Shown in pieces: positions 37,832-46,021 of a stretch of DNA of 64,000 nt. The notes beneath the pieces are model-generated. The model saw nothing but the letters and a program-made list of their open reading frames with translations. It searched no databases and was not told where the DNA came from. The stretch is from Acidobacteriaceae bacterium (lineage in GTDB: Bacteria; Acidobacteriota; Terriglobia; Terriglobales; Acidobacteriaceae): positions 62,001-126,000 of the forward strand of contig JAJPKO010000010.1 of NCBI GenBank assembly GCA_021323655.1, given 5' to 3'. The position numbers were made by a program, and so were the translations under genes. How positions within the stretch are numbered: position 1 is the stretch's first letter; each line of letters starts with the position of its first letter.

Positions 37832-38611
37832 CTAATCGTAGCGCTCAAACACGATCTGCTTTTTCTCCCAGCCAAGTCCTATCAGCCGGTCACGATTGGC
37901 TGAAACCATGTCGTTCAGTCCGCAGATATAGGCATGAATATCAAAGCCCGCAGGCTCTGCCGCCGTCACCACCGGACCGGAATGGTTTGTGCGAGCGCGC
38001 TCTTCGACAATCTTCGCCACGTGTTCCTGAACATACCCGCGCAGTCCTTGCCAGTCCTCTTTCGGACGGCTGAGAGTAGAAAGGTAATGGAAGTTATGCC
38101 GTTCCGCGGCCACCTTGGCAAAATATTTCTCGTAGTACAGCTCCGTCGGATAGCGCGTTCCATAGACCAGCCACACAGGTTTGCCCTGGCTGCGGTCTTC
38201 CCCATTCTCCGGGAAAAGCCACTGCACAAAGCCGCGCATCGGCGCAATCCCTGTGCCTGTCGCAATAAAGATCGAGTCCGTCAGCGGCTGGCGCAGTGTA
38301 AATAGTCCATGCGGCCCATGAAACTGGACCGTCTGCCCTGGCTCCAGATCGCACAGCAGGTTGGAAAAGAACCCGCCCTCCACCCGATTCACACAAAGAT
38401 CAAACTCATTGGCGCGCGGAGCAGAAGCAATCGAATAGGCCCTCGTCTGCATCTTGCCATTCTTGTCTTCCGCTACACAGGAGACGAACTGCCCCGGAGT
38501 GAAGGCAAAATCCTCCAGCTGGTCAATTTTGAACTCAAGGTGATAGCACTGCGCGGGGTCAGAGAGCAGAAGTTTTTGCTGAAGGCGTGCGGTGTAAAGC
38601 TGTCTTGCCAA
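37832..38611 (-). CDS. fpr: Ferredoxin/flavodoxin-NADP reductase
   Basis: The 259-residue flavoenzyme transfers electrons between NADPH and ferredoxin. FAD-binding motif RAYSIASAP, the pyrophosphate segment, NADP motif GTGIAPMRGFVQWLF and PVWLVYGTRYPTELYY are all visible; the C-terminus is KKQIVFERYD. The start is TTG at 38611, giving MARQLYTARLQQKLLLS. It is divergent from the TonB receptor across 131 bp containing three 19-bp repeats. It probably serves Fe-S or iron reduction chemistry. Confidence 0.88.
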   Translation of the reverse strand: MARQLYTARLQQKLLLSDPAQCYHLEFKIDQLEDFAFTPGQFVSCVAEDKNGKMQTRAYSIASAPRANEFDLCVNRVEGGFFSNLLCDLEPGQTVQFHGPHGLFTLRQPLTDSIFIATGTGIAPMRGFVQWLFPENGEDRSQGKPVWLVYGTRYPTELYYEKYFAKVAAERHNFHYLSTLSRPKEDWQGLRGYVQEHVAKIVEERARTNHSGPVVTAAEPAGFDIHAYICGLNDMVSANRDRLIGLGWEKKQIVFERYD

Positions 38612-38630
38612 AGTCTGGTCTCGCTTCCTT

Positions 38631-38696
38631 AAAGATTGCGTGCATCAAAAAAGATTGCGTGCATTAAAATTCATGGAAAAGATTGCGTGCATCAAA
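38631..38696. repeat. Three 19-bp direct repeats in a divergent promoter region
   Basis: AAAGATTGCGTGCAT[CT]AAA occurs at 38631-38649, 38650-38668 (adjacent) and 38678-38696. Copies 1 and 3 are identical; copy 2 has one change. The short TCATGG lies after copies 2 and 3. They fill the gap between fpr and the TonB receptor gene. Confidence 0.9.
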
Positions 38697-38742
38697 GCTC
38701 ATGGGAACTTAAGTGTATTGTAGCTAGCTTTTACTTATTCTC

Positions 38743-41202
38743 ATGCCGCGTCCCCGTCTGGCAAGTGGATTGTACCTGGCGCTCCTTCTCGCTGGAATGG
38801 GCGCGCGTCCCATCTTCGCGCAGACGCATGTTCTTCTTACCGTGGTGGACGAAACCGGACTTCCTGTGCCCGGCGCTCAGGTCACTATTCGCGAGCCAGA
38901 CCGCCCCGCTCTCCAGTTGCAAAGCGATTACGCTGGACGATGCGCCTTCACTCTGCGGCAGGACCAACCTTATGACGCCATCGCTACCAAACCCGGGTTC
39001 TATCAGGTAACAAGTCCGGCCATTGATCCCAGTCTCACTGCCCTTCAGTTGGTCCTCGAGCATGAACAGATCATCCGCACTCAGGTGAATGTTACAGCTT
39101 CCCCTGTAGGCATTGACCCGGAACAGACCTCAGACAAAAGCACGATGAACACGCCGGAGATTGTGAATGTTCCCTATCCAACCTCCCGCGACATCCGCAA
39201 TCTTCTGCCCTTCAATCCAGGTGTGGTGCAGGATGCTTCCGGACAGGTGCATATCGCCGGCTCAGAAACCTACGCCACACTGGACATGCTCGACGGCTTC
39301 GACATCCGCTCGCCCGTAAGCGGAATGCTCGCAATGCGAGTCAGCGCCGACGCTGTGCGGTCCATTGATGTTGAGAGCACCCGCTATCCGGTGGAGTTCG
39401 GCCGCAGCACCGGCGGCGCTGTCGCCTTCTATACCGGAATGGGTGACAACCGGTTCCGGTTCAACGCGACCAACTTTATCCCCTCGTTTCATAATGTCAA
39501 CGGCATTCGCTTTGACAAATACGTGCCGCGCTTCACCTTTTCCGGCCCGATCAAGCCTGACCGCGCCTGGTTCTTCGACGGCCTGGAAACTGAGTACGAC
39601 AGCATCTACATCAAGGAGCTTCCATCCGGCGCAAACACAAACAACCTGATCCGCGGCAGCAACCTGATCAAAGCACAGGTCAACCTTACGACCGCCAATA
39701 TTCTTTCCGGCGGATTTTTGCTCAACGATTACCACTCGCCTTACGACGGCATCTCTGCGTTGACTCCGCAGCAGAGCACGACAAAGCGCGATACTGTGGC
39801 CTGGCTTCCCTACCTGCGCGAACAGCACAGCTTTCACAATGGCGCGCTGCTTGATACCGGATTCGCGCTGCTCCGCTTTCGCGACGGCTATGAGCCGCGC
39901 GGAACACTTCCCTATGCGCTCACTCCAGAGATTTCTCAGGGTAGTTATTTCGAAAGCGCCGTCTCTCACTCGCGCCGCGAAGAAGCAAATGCAGTCCTAT
40001 TTCTGCCTCCGCGCCACTGGCTCGGACGCCATGATCTCAAAGCAGGCATGGACCTGGACCACATCACCTTCAGCAATGACTTTACTCGCGCGCCCATCCG
40101 CTATCTGCGCGAAGACGGCACTCTTCTCCGCCAAAGCATCTTTCCTTCACTGCCTGCCTTTACTCGCCACAACCTGGAAACCGGAGCTTACGCAGAAGAC
40201 CGCTGGCTCATCCATAACCAGCTTCTGTTTGAGCCCGGCCTTCGCTTCGACTGGGACGAGGTCCTGCGCAGGCCGCTCTTTTCTCCGCGCTTCGCACTCG
40301 TCTATTCGCCTGTCGGCGCAGAAGCAAAGACGAAGATCTCCGCCGGAGCAGGCCTCTACTACGACCACACCCAACTCGAATTCCTTCAGCGCGCCCTCGC
40401 AGGAGTGCGGTATGACACTTACTATGCCGCAGACGGGATGACGCCTGTGACTGGTCCGCTTGAGACCACGTTTCAGGCCCGGCCCGCCACGCTGCATCCA
40501 ACGCGCGCCATCAACTGGAGTCTGGGCGTGGAACGGAAGCTCCCGTGGAATATTTACGGAGGCGTCGATTTCCTGCAGAAGCGCATGGCCAATGGCTGGG
40601 TCTATCAGAACGTGGACGCGCCGGGGGCCTTGTCGGGCACGTACCTGCTGAGCGACCGCAGGCATGACCGCTATACCGCCGTCGAAGTCAGCGCGCGAAG
40701 GACTTTCGCCAACGGCTACACGCTGTTCGGTTCCTATACGCGCTCTTCAGCGCGTACCAATGCTGCCATTGACTACATGCCTGCAATCTCGCTCCTCGGC
40801 CCGCAGCAAAAAGGCCCTCTGGCATGGGACACGCCGAACCGCGTCGTCTCCTGGGGGTGGCTCCCCTTTTTTGTGCCGTGGTTCAGGCATAACTGGGATT
40901 TCGTCTACACCCTTCAGTGGCAGTCCGGATTTCCCTACACCTCAATCAACGCAAACCGGCAGGTGGTGGGCCCTCCGGGATCAAAGCGCTTTCCTGACTT
41001 CGTCAACTTCAGCCCCGGTCTGGAATGGAGATTCCACATTCGCGGCGCTTACTTTGGGCTGCGTGGCGTGCTTGAGAACGCCACCGGTAGCCAGAACCCC
41101 GCCATCGTGAACAACGTAATAGATTCACCCGCTTACGGCACCTTCAGCCAGCCCATGGGCCGGGCACTCACGGCTCGCATCCGTCTCATCAGCCAGAAAT
41201 AA
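38743..41202 (+). CDS. Oar-type TonB-dependent receptor with carboxypeptidase-regulatory domain
   Basis: The 819-residue protein has a signal peptide (LYLALLLAGMGARPIFAQ). A CarboxypepD_reg-like beta-sandwich follows (LLTVVDETGLPVPGAQVTI at about 30-110), then a plug domain (TSRDIRNLLPFNPGVVQDAS, ETYATLDMLDGFD) and a long barrel. The last residues (RIRLISQK) lack the usual terminal aromatic. Such Oar-like receptors are abundant in Acidobacteria and take up large or unknown ligands with TonB energy. No clear ribosome site precedes the ATG. Three 19-bp repeats occupy the upstream region and may be regulatory. Ligand unknown. Confidence 0.88.
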   Translation: MPRPRLASGLYLALLLAGMGARPIFAQTHVLLTVVDETGLPVPGAQVTIREPDRPALQLQSDYAGRCAFTLRQDQPYDAIATKPGFYQVTSPAIDPSLTALQLVLEHEQIIRTQVNVTASPVGIDPEQTSDKSTMNTPEIVNVPYPTSRDIRNLLPFNPGVVQDASGQVHIAGSETYATLDMLDGFDIRSPVSGMLAMRVSADAVRSIDVESTRYPVEFGRSTGGAVAFYTGMGDNRFRFNATNFIPSFHNVNGIRFDKYVPRFTFSGPIKPDRAWFFDGLETEYDSIYIKELPSGANTNNLIRGSNLIKAQVNLTTANILSGGFLLNDYHSPYDGISALTPQQSTTKRDTVAWLPYLREQHSFHNGALLDTGFALLRFRDGYEPRGTLPYALTPEISQGSYFESAVSHSRREEANAVLFLPPRHWLGRHDLKAGMDLDHITFSNDFTRAPIRYLREDGTLLRQSIFPSLPAFTRHNLETGAYAEDRWLIHNQLLFEPGLRFDWDEVLRRPLFSPRFALVYSPVGAEAKTKISAGAGLYYDHTQLEFLQRALAGVRYDTYYAADGMTPVTGPLETTFQARPATLHPTRAINWSLGVERKLPWNIYGGVDFLQKRMANGWVYQNVDAPGALSGTYLLSDRRHDRYTAVEVSARRTFANGYTLFGSYTRSSARTNAAIDYMPAISLLGPQQKGPLAWDTPNRVVSWGWLPFFVPWFRHNWDFVYTLQWQSGFPYTSINANRQVVGPPGSKRFPDFVNFSPGLEWRFHIRGAYFGLRGVLENATGSQNPAIVNNVIDSPAYGTFSQPMGRALTARIRLISQK

Positions 41203-41400
41203 GGCGCTAAACCGTTATTCACGGGGCCAAGAGCTGGGTACTTCTACCCTGCCCGGGCTATCGGCAGATTCGACCATCCCGCCAAATTATTTATCTTCTT
41301 TCGCAACGCGGTCATGACCTCGCATGTCAGGAAAAAGGACAAGCGTATGGCGTGCTGAAGAGATTATCTTGAGAACACGTGTAGTTCTTTTCCACCTGGA

Positions 41401-41931
41401 CTACATCGCGTCTTGCAGGACCGGGAGCAGACCGGCGTGGCTGGTTTCGTAGAGGGCCAGCAGACGCCTGGTCATCAGGTAGTAGGCTGAGGCCGCCTGT
41501 TGGATGTAGAACGGAGTGCGAAGCTGGGTGCGGCGCAGGAGCATCTCTACCCGGATGCGGAATAAGGCGCGTTTGAGCTGGACTGCGTCCTGGCGCATAC
41601 GTTCGGTGACGATGACGCTTTCTTCAAAGTTCCAGCGTTGGACGTAGGCCGCCAGGGCGATCAGCAGATTGGCATTCCGGCGCATTCCGCGCAAACCTTC
41701 CATGCCGCCGATGAAGCCCCAGAGGTGTTCCGGTTCCAGCTTGAGCTGGTTGGGACGCGGCTCCATATAGTCGAGGGCCACGATTTCCAGTCCACGCGCA
41801 GGAACGTGCTGCAGTTGCGCGATAAGGTTTTCCCAGGAGACAGAATGCAGGCGGTGCGTTCTGACCTGCATCCAGACCAGTCCGGCAGCCAGTAGAACAA
41901 CGAAGGCGAGAAGCAGAAGAATCGGAATCAC
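41401..41931 (-). CDS. Membrane-anchored protein, unknown
   Basis: The 176-residue protein starts with one membrane helix (IPILLLLAFVVLLAAGLVWM). A soluble helical domain follows, with a conserved-looking LWGFIGGMEGLRGMRRNANLL stretch and many Arg/Leu helices (RMRQDAVQLKRALFRIRVEM). Start is GTG. It lies 9 nt downstream of the next membrane protein gene and is surely in one operon with it. No domain was recognised. The intergenic stretch between it and the TonB receptor (about 200 bp) shows no gene. Confidence 0.7.
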   Translation of the reverse strand: MIPILLLLAFVVLLAAGLVWMQVRTHRLHSVSWENLIAQLQHVPARGLEIVALDYMEPRPNQLKLEPEHLWGFIGGMEGLRGMRRNANLLIALAAYVQRWNFEESVIVTERMRQDAVQLKRALFRIRVEMLLRRTQLRTPFYIQQAASAYYLMTRRLLALYETSHAGLLPVLQDAM

Positions 41932-41940
41932 GACCAGCTC

Positions 41941-42723
41941 TCAACGGGGATTTTGGGCACCGCTAACCTGTGAAGCATCGTATTGCACTTTTTCGTGCAG
42001 TGCAACCAGGTATTTCTGCATTTCCGGGGAAAGGGGGCGCCGTTCCGGTTCCGGGAACCAGAAAGTGACGCTCCAATAAATGGTTGCGCCGATGTAGACG
42101 AAGATGCGGGCGTGCTCGAGGGTGTTGAAAACCTGTTTATTGACGGCGCCAAAGTATGTGTGGGCGGCATTGACGAGGGTAGAGGCCAGTGCCCAGGCGG
42201 TCAGGCCCTGTCCCAGACCCATTACATGGTTTCGCCATACCAGGCCGAGCCACTGGGCGGCAAACATCATGGCAAAAAAGAGCTCGCAGAAGAGAAGGCT
42301 GGTGAATAGATAGGCGCGTACTTCCCAGGCCACGAGAGAGGAGGGCGAAACGGGGTGCACCGCATAGGTCAGCAGAAATGCAATGGCACCGCCCGCTGCT
42401 CCGCACAGCAGGAAAGTAAAGCGCGCATCTCTCACCCAGGTCCCTGTAGGCCGCAGCACAATCCTGGCCATCTCAAATACGAGTGCCACCTGCAGGAGAA
42501 AATCCAGGGCGAAGGTCGTCCAGTAGATGACCGCATACCAGTGCAGCGAGCTGTACCGGTAGATGAGGAAGAGCGCCGGAGTTTCAAGGACGTAGTCACC
42601 AATGAGGATGGTGAAGACGGGAAACTCCTTCCAGCGTTTTTTGAAAAGCAGGACCAGCAGCAAAACGGCGTTCCCCAGGAAACTTGCAGCCCAGAGAACG
42701 TTGTCCAGCATGTCCAAATGCAT
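41941..42723 (-). CDS. Multi-helix membrane protein, unknown
   Basis: The 260-residue protein has about seven membrane segments (VLWAASFLGNAVLLLVLLF, VFTILIGDYVLETPALFLIYR, FLLCGAAGGAIAFLLTYAV, LFTSLLFCELFFAMMFAAQWLG). Aromatic residues and His/Tyr lie at the helix ends. It resembles families of unknown function seen in Acidobacteria. It heads an operon with the gene 9 nt downstream, and the repeat-peptide gene lies 69 nt upstream on the same strand. Function is not predictable. Confidence 0.7.
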   Translation of the reverse strand: MHLDMLDNVLWAASFLGNAVLLLVLLFKKRWKEFPVFTILIGDYVLETPALFLIYRYSSLHWYAVIYWTTFALDFLLQVALVFEMARIVLRPTGTWVRDARFTFLLCGAAGGAIAFLLTYAVHPVSPSSLVAWEVRAYLFTSLLFCELFFAMMFAAQWLGLVWRNHVMGLGQGLTAWALASTLVNAAHTYFGAVNKQVFNTLEHARIFVYIGATIYWSVTFWFPEPERRPLSPEMQKYLVALHEKVQYDASQVSGAQNPR

Positions 42724-42792
42724 AGCCGCATCTTACGCTGTTTCTGCGTGCGGCCATATCAGATTCTCAAAAATGTCAGCGCCCTCCCATCT

Positions 42793-43110
42793 CTAATGAG
42801 AAATTGGGCTGGGGTCGCCGGGACCGAATGCCAGTGCCGAGTCATGCCCGATGGGGCTTGGATCACCGGGCCCGAGAGCGAGGAATGGAGTGTGTCCGAT
42901 GGGGCTTGGATCACCGGGACCAAACGCGAACGATCCACTGCCCGGTGCAGGAGTGTGCCCGATGGGGCTTGGATCACCGGGACCAAACGCCGCAAAGTGA
43001 GAAATAGGACTGGGATCACCTGGTCCGGGCACAATGCTTGCAGCAAAGGCTGAGGGAGCAGAAAGGCACATGGCGACAGCAGGCAGTAGGAAGAGAGTCG
43101 CTTTTTTCAC
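42793..43110 (-). CDS. Secreted peptide of five GPGDPSPI[SG]H repeats
   Basis: The start is taken as GTG at 43110, giving MKKATLFLLPAVAMCLSA plus PSAFA, a textbook signal peptide, with GGAGA 6 nt upstream; a TTG at 43122 is the alternative. The mature part of about 80 residues consists almost entirely of GPGDPSPI[SG]H copies (five), separated by short Ala/Phe/Leu-rich linkers such as FAF and LAL, with a histidine at each unit end. Each copy repeats also at DNA level, so the array has grown by duplication. No known family matches. It may be a precursor peptide or a surface protein. Confidence 0.8.
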   Translation of the reverse strand: MKKATLFLLPAVAMCLSAPSAFAASIVPGPGDPSPISHFAAFGPGDPSPIGHTPAPGSGSFAFGPGDPSPIGHTPFLALGPGDPSPIGHDSALAFGPGDPSPISH

Positions 43111-43289
43111 AGTAGTCTCCAAATGCGCAAGAAATTGCGCTTGCGACTAGCGTATCTCCAGAAACTTTTCAAGTGAAGATATTTATTTTAAAAAACCTGC
43201 ACATTATTGCAAAATGCAATGTAAGGTGAATCCTGTCGCGCAGGTGCTAAACTGGCTTTTCCAACCTAATTTCTTTAGCGGAAAGACCA

Positions 43290-44333
43290 TTGCCTGAACA
43301 GATTTTCAGTGTGACCTATGCCGACGCCGGGGTGGATATTACCAGCGGCGACCGCGCCAAGCAGCGCATCAAGTATCTTGCCCAAAAAACATTCACACGC
43401 AATGTATTGAGTGAAATCGGCGGCTTCGGCGGCCTTTTCAGGTTGGATACGGCGAAATATCAGCAGCCCGTTCTGGTCTCAAGCGCAGATGGCGTAGGAA
43501 CGAAGCTGAAGGTGGCCTTCGAGCTGGGCATTCACCACACGGTCGGCGCTGATCTGGTGAACCACTGCGTGAATGACATTGCCGTGCAGGGCGCGACTCC
43601 TCTATTTTTCCTCGATTATCTGGCGACGGGGAAGCTGGATGGAGCTGTGGCGGAAAAGATCGTTAGCGGCCTGGCCGATGCGTGCCGCGCCAATGGATGC
43701 GCGCTTATTGGCGGGGAGACCGCGCAGATGCCCGGTTTCTATGCCGACGGCGAATATGATCTGGCTGGATTTATTGTTGGCGTGGTGGAAAAAGAAAGGA
43801 TCATCACCGGGGCCCATATTCAGGCAGGCGATGTACTGATCGGGTTGCCGTCTACCGGGCTGCACACGAACGGTTACTCGCTTGCCCGCAAGCTGCTCTT
43901 TGAAGTAGCGGGATACAAGGCTGAGCAATATGTGAATGCTCTCAAGGAAAAGGCCGGAACCGCTCTGATGAAGGTCCACCGCAGCTACCTGAGCGTGATC
44001 AAGAAGCTTACGGCCAGCGATTATGTGAAGGGCATGGCACACATTACCGGCGGCGGCTTTACGGAAAATATTCCGCGTATTCTGCCGAAGAACATTTCGG
44101 CGGTCATCGAGCTGGGTAGCTGGCCTGTTCTGCCTATTTTTGAGCACCTGCGCGAGCTGGGCAATGTTCCGCAGGACGAGATGCTGCGCACCTTCAACAT
44201 GGGCATTGGCATGGTCTGCGTGGTGTCGGCGGAGAAGTTCAAGCGGGTGAAGGCTGCACTGGAGCGCGCGAGTGAGAAGTTCTACGTGATTGGGCGCACG
44301 GTGAAGGGCGACCGCAAGGTGATCTATCAATGA
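43290..44333 (+). CDS. purM: Phosphoribosylformylglycinamidine cyclo-ligase
   Basis: PurM (AIR synthase) closes the ring of the purine imidazole with ATP. The 347-residue enzyme has the family start VTYADAGVDITSGDRAK, QQPVLVSSADGVGTKLKVA, VNDIAVQGATPLFFLDYLA and LIGGETAQMPGFY. The start is TTG at 43290 preceded by GGAAAG. It overlaps purN by 4 nt (ATGA), so translation is coupled. The neighbouring repeat-peptide gene is divergent. All key regions are intact. Confidence 0.96.
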   Translation: MPEQIFSVTYADAGVDITSGDRAKQRIKYLAQKTFTRNVLSEIGGFGGLFRLDTAKYQQPVLVSSADGVGTKLKVAFELGIHHTVGADLVNHCVNDIAVQGATPLFFLDYLATGKLDGAVAEKIVSGLADACRANGCALIGGETAQMPGFYADGEYDLAGFIVGVVEKERIITGAHIQAGDVLIGLPSTGLHTNGYSLARKLLFEVAGYKAEQYVNALKEKAGTALMKVHRSYLSVIKKLTASDYVKGMAHITGGGFTENIPRILPKNISAVIELGSWPVLPIFEHLRELGNVPQDEMLRTFNMGIGMVCVVSAEKFKRVKAALERASEKFYVIGRTVKGDRKVIYQ

Positions 44334-44941
44334 GTGCGCGCAAGCGCCTGGGGGTCCTGCTGTCCGGGCGCGGCTCTAATTTTGTTGCCATTGCTGAAGC
44401 CATCTCCAGCGGAACACTGCAAGGCGCAGAGATCGCTGTTGTGATTTCAAACAAGGCCGATGCCCTGGGCATTACAGCTGCAAGGGAGCGCCACCTGTCG
44501 GCGCAGGTGATTGAAGCGCGTGAGCGCAAGCGCTCAGAGCACGATAAGGAAATCATCGCGTGCCTGCGCGAGCACAGGGTGGACCTGGTTTGTCTGGCCG
44601 GATATATGCGGCTGCTCTCGCCTGAATTTGTGAGGGCCTTTCCGCAGCGCATTCTGAATATTCACCCTTCCCTGCTGCCGGCTTTTCCGGGGCTCGATGC
44701 GCAACAGCAGGCGCTTGAGTATGGGGTGAAGGTCTCAGGCTGCACGGTCCATTTTGTGGATGAGCAGCTAGATCACGGCGTGATTGTGCTGCAAAAAACT
44801 GTTCCGGTGCTTGAAGAGGACACGGTGGATACCCTGTCGGCGCGCATTCTGGAGCAGGAGCACATTGCTTATGCGGAGGCCATTGCCCGCGTTCTTTCCG
44901 GGAAATATGAGGTTGTTGGACGGCGGTATCTGCCGCGTTAA
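44330..44941 (+). CDS. purN: Phosphoribosylglycinamide formyltransferase
   Basis: PurN transfers formyl from formyl-tetrahydrofolate to GAR. The 203-residue product has LGVLLSGRGSNFVAIAEAI, the catalytic NIHPSLLPAFPGLDAQQQAL (with His and Asn) and GCTVHFVDEQLDHGVIVLQKT. It overlaps purM in the usual ATGA coupling. Downstream lies a 558-bp AT-rich stretch without a clear gene. Confidence 0.96.
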   Translation: MSARKRLGVLLSGRGSNFVAIAEAISSGTLQGAEIAVVISNKADALGITAARERHLSAQVIEARERKRSEHDKEIIACLREHRVDLVCLAGYMRLLSPEFVRAFPQRILNIHPSLLPAFPGLDAQQQALEYGVKVSGCTVHFVDEQLDHGVIVLQKTVPVLEEDTVDTLSARILEQEHIAYAEAIARVLSGKYEVVGRRYLPR

Positions 44942-44970
44942 GATCTCTACCCTCTTACTTTCTGATTCTC

Positions 44971-45211
44971 TAAAGTCTTGATATTTCTTGGTTTACCAAT
45001 TTTAAAACTGTAAAGTATTCTTATCAAAAGACTTATATGTATTTTTGAAATCGCGAGATTATTTGATGTTGCACCTCCGTCCCAAAAATCGAGACAGAAC
45101 CACACCCGCATTTCTGTTTTTTGATTTTATAAAGTATTGATAATAAATAAGTTACAGGTTTAAAGGCTGTAAAGTCCTCTTATTAAATGACTTACATATA
45201 AAGTATTGAAA
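44971..45211. repeat. AT-rich island with a duplicated 80-bp block
   Basis: The 558-bp gap between purN and mreD (44942-45499) is unusually AT-rich. Two diverged copies of an about 80-bp block lie at 44971-45050 and 45130-45211. Both start TAAAGT-TTGATA, repeat CTGTAAAGT exactly 40 bp on, continue CTTATNAAANGACTTA and end TTGAAA; a fifth TAAAGT lies at 45199. Nothing here codes for a recognised protein. Confidence 0.75.
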
Positions 45212-45230
45212 AAGCGATAGTTAACCTACG

Positions 45231-45362
45231 GTGATATTTTCCGATCTTAGAGAAGCGTGGCAGGCCGTGCTGCGATCCAAGGGGCTCAAAGCCGATGTGG
45301 GCCACCTGCTGGGGGTCCTTTTCTACTTCCAGAATGGGTCGAGGAAACTTATATTTTCTTAG
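45231..45362 (+). CDS. Possible 43-residue ORF or gene remnant in the AT-rich gap
   Basis: From GTG 45231 a frame of GC-rich codons runs to TAG at 45362 (begins VIFSDLREAWQAVLRSKG). It is much richer in GC than the flanks, so it may be the end of an older gene. No ribosome site and no recognised family; low support. Confidence 0.25.
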   Translation: MIFSDLREAWQAVLRSKGLKADVGHLLGVLFYFQNGSRKLIFS

Positions 45363-45499
45363 CTTTTTTATTTTAACATCTGGCTGGGGGATTTTCGGGC
45401 AATCGTCGTTATAACGAGTAATTGTGGTTGTCTTTGTAGCGGCGGCTATTCAGATAATTTCCAGGCGCGTTTCAGGCGCGCAGATTCACTGCGGCGGTC

Positions 45500-46021
45500 C
45501 TAGTATTCGCGGCGGGTCTTGTCCAGCAGAGCAAAGAGGACGATGGCGACCAAGGCGTTGATGGCGGCGCGCAGAAGCTCGTGCAGCCAGCTCCAGAGAA
45601 ACGGCTGCGCCAGAAGACGCCGTACCAGGAGCCAGTAGACTCCGCTGTGCAGGAAGACAAAGCAGAAGGTGAGGGCGGCGCGGGTGGCGGTGTTCTCGGT
45701 ATCAATGCGGACGCCGAGCGAGGCGGCCAGATATCCGATGAGGGACTTGCAGATGCCGAAGATGCCCAAGGGGTGGCGCGTCAGCGCATCCTGGGCGATG
45801 CCGATGATGGTCCCGGTGATGGTGCCCGCTACGGGATGACGGTGCGAGATGGCGAAATAAATCGTGATGAGCAGCGGCAGGTCAAGAATGGCGAAGCCGT
45901 GAAAATGGAGTGCCACAAACGACTGCACGCCCAAAGCGAGAAGCGGGGCGAGCACATATACCAGCAAGGGATGGGACTGGACCTCTAAATCGCGGCGGGC
46001 GGAGGCGGAGATCATGGTCAT
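45500..46021 (-). CDS. mreD: Rod-shape protein MreD
   Basis: The 173-residue inner-membrane protein has about five helices (PLLVYVLAPLLALGVQSFVALHFHGF, FAILDLPLLITIYFAI, GTITGTIIGIAQDAL) and the family's conserved GIAQDALTRHPLGIFGICKSLIGYLA. With MreB and MreC it directs cell-wall synthesis along the cylinder. It begins within the last bases of mreC (4-nt overlap) in the usual mreBCD order. A short C-terminus ends KTRREY. Promoter or further genes (mrdA, rodA) are not present downstream; an AT-rich gap follows. Confidence 0.9.
   Translation of the reverse strand: MTMISASARRDLEVQSHPLLVYVLAPLLALGVQSFVALHFHGFAILDLPLLITIYFAISHRHPVAGTITGTIIGIAQDALTRHPLGIFGICKSLIGYLAASLGVRIDTENTATRAALTFCFVFLHSGVYWLLVRRLLAQPFLWSWLHELLRAAINALVAIVLFALLDKTRREY

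Noticed and set aside
38631-38696. A CRISPR array at the triplicated 19-bp unit
   Set aside because: The copies abut or lie 9 bp apart, so there are no unique spacers of CRISPR length, and no cas gene is near.
42793-43110. The GC-rich repeats in the peptide gene as a CRISPR or intergenic repeat
   Set aside because: The period is in frame, and the repeats encode conserved residues behind a signal peptide, so they are protein repeats.
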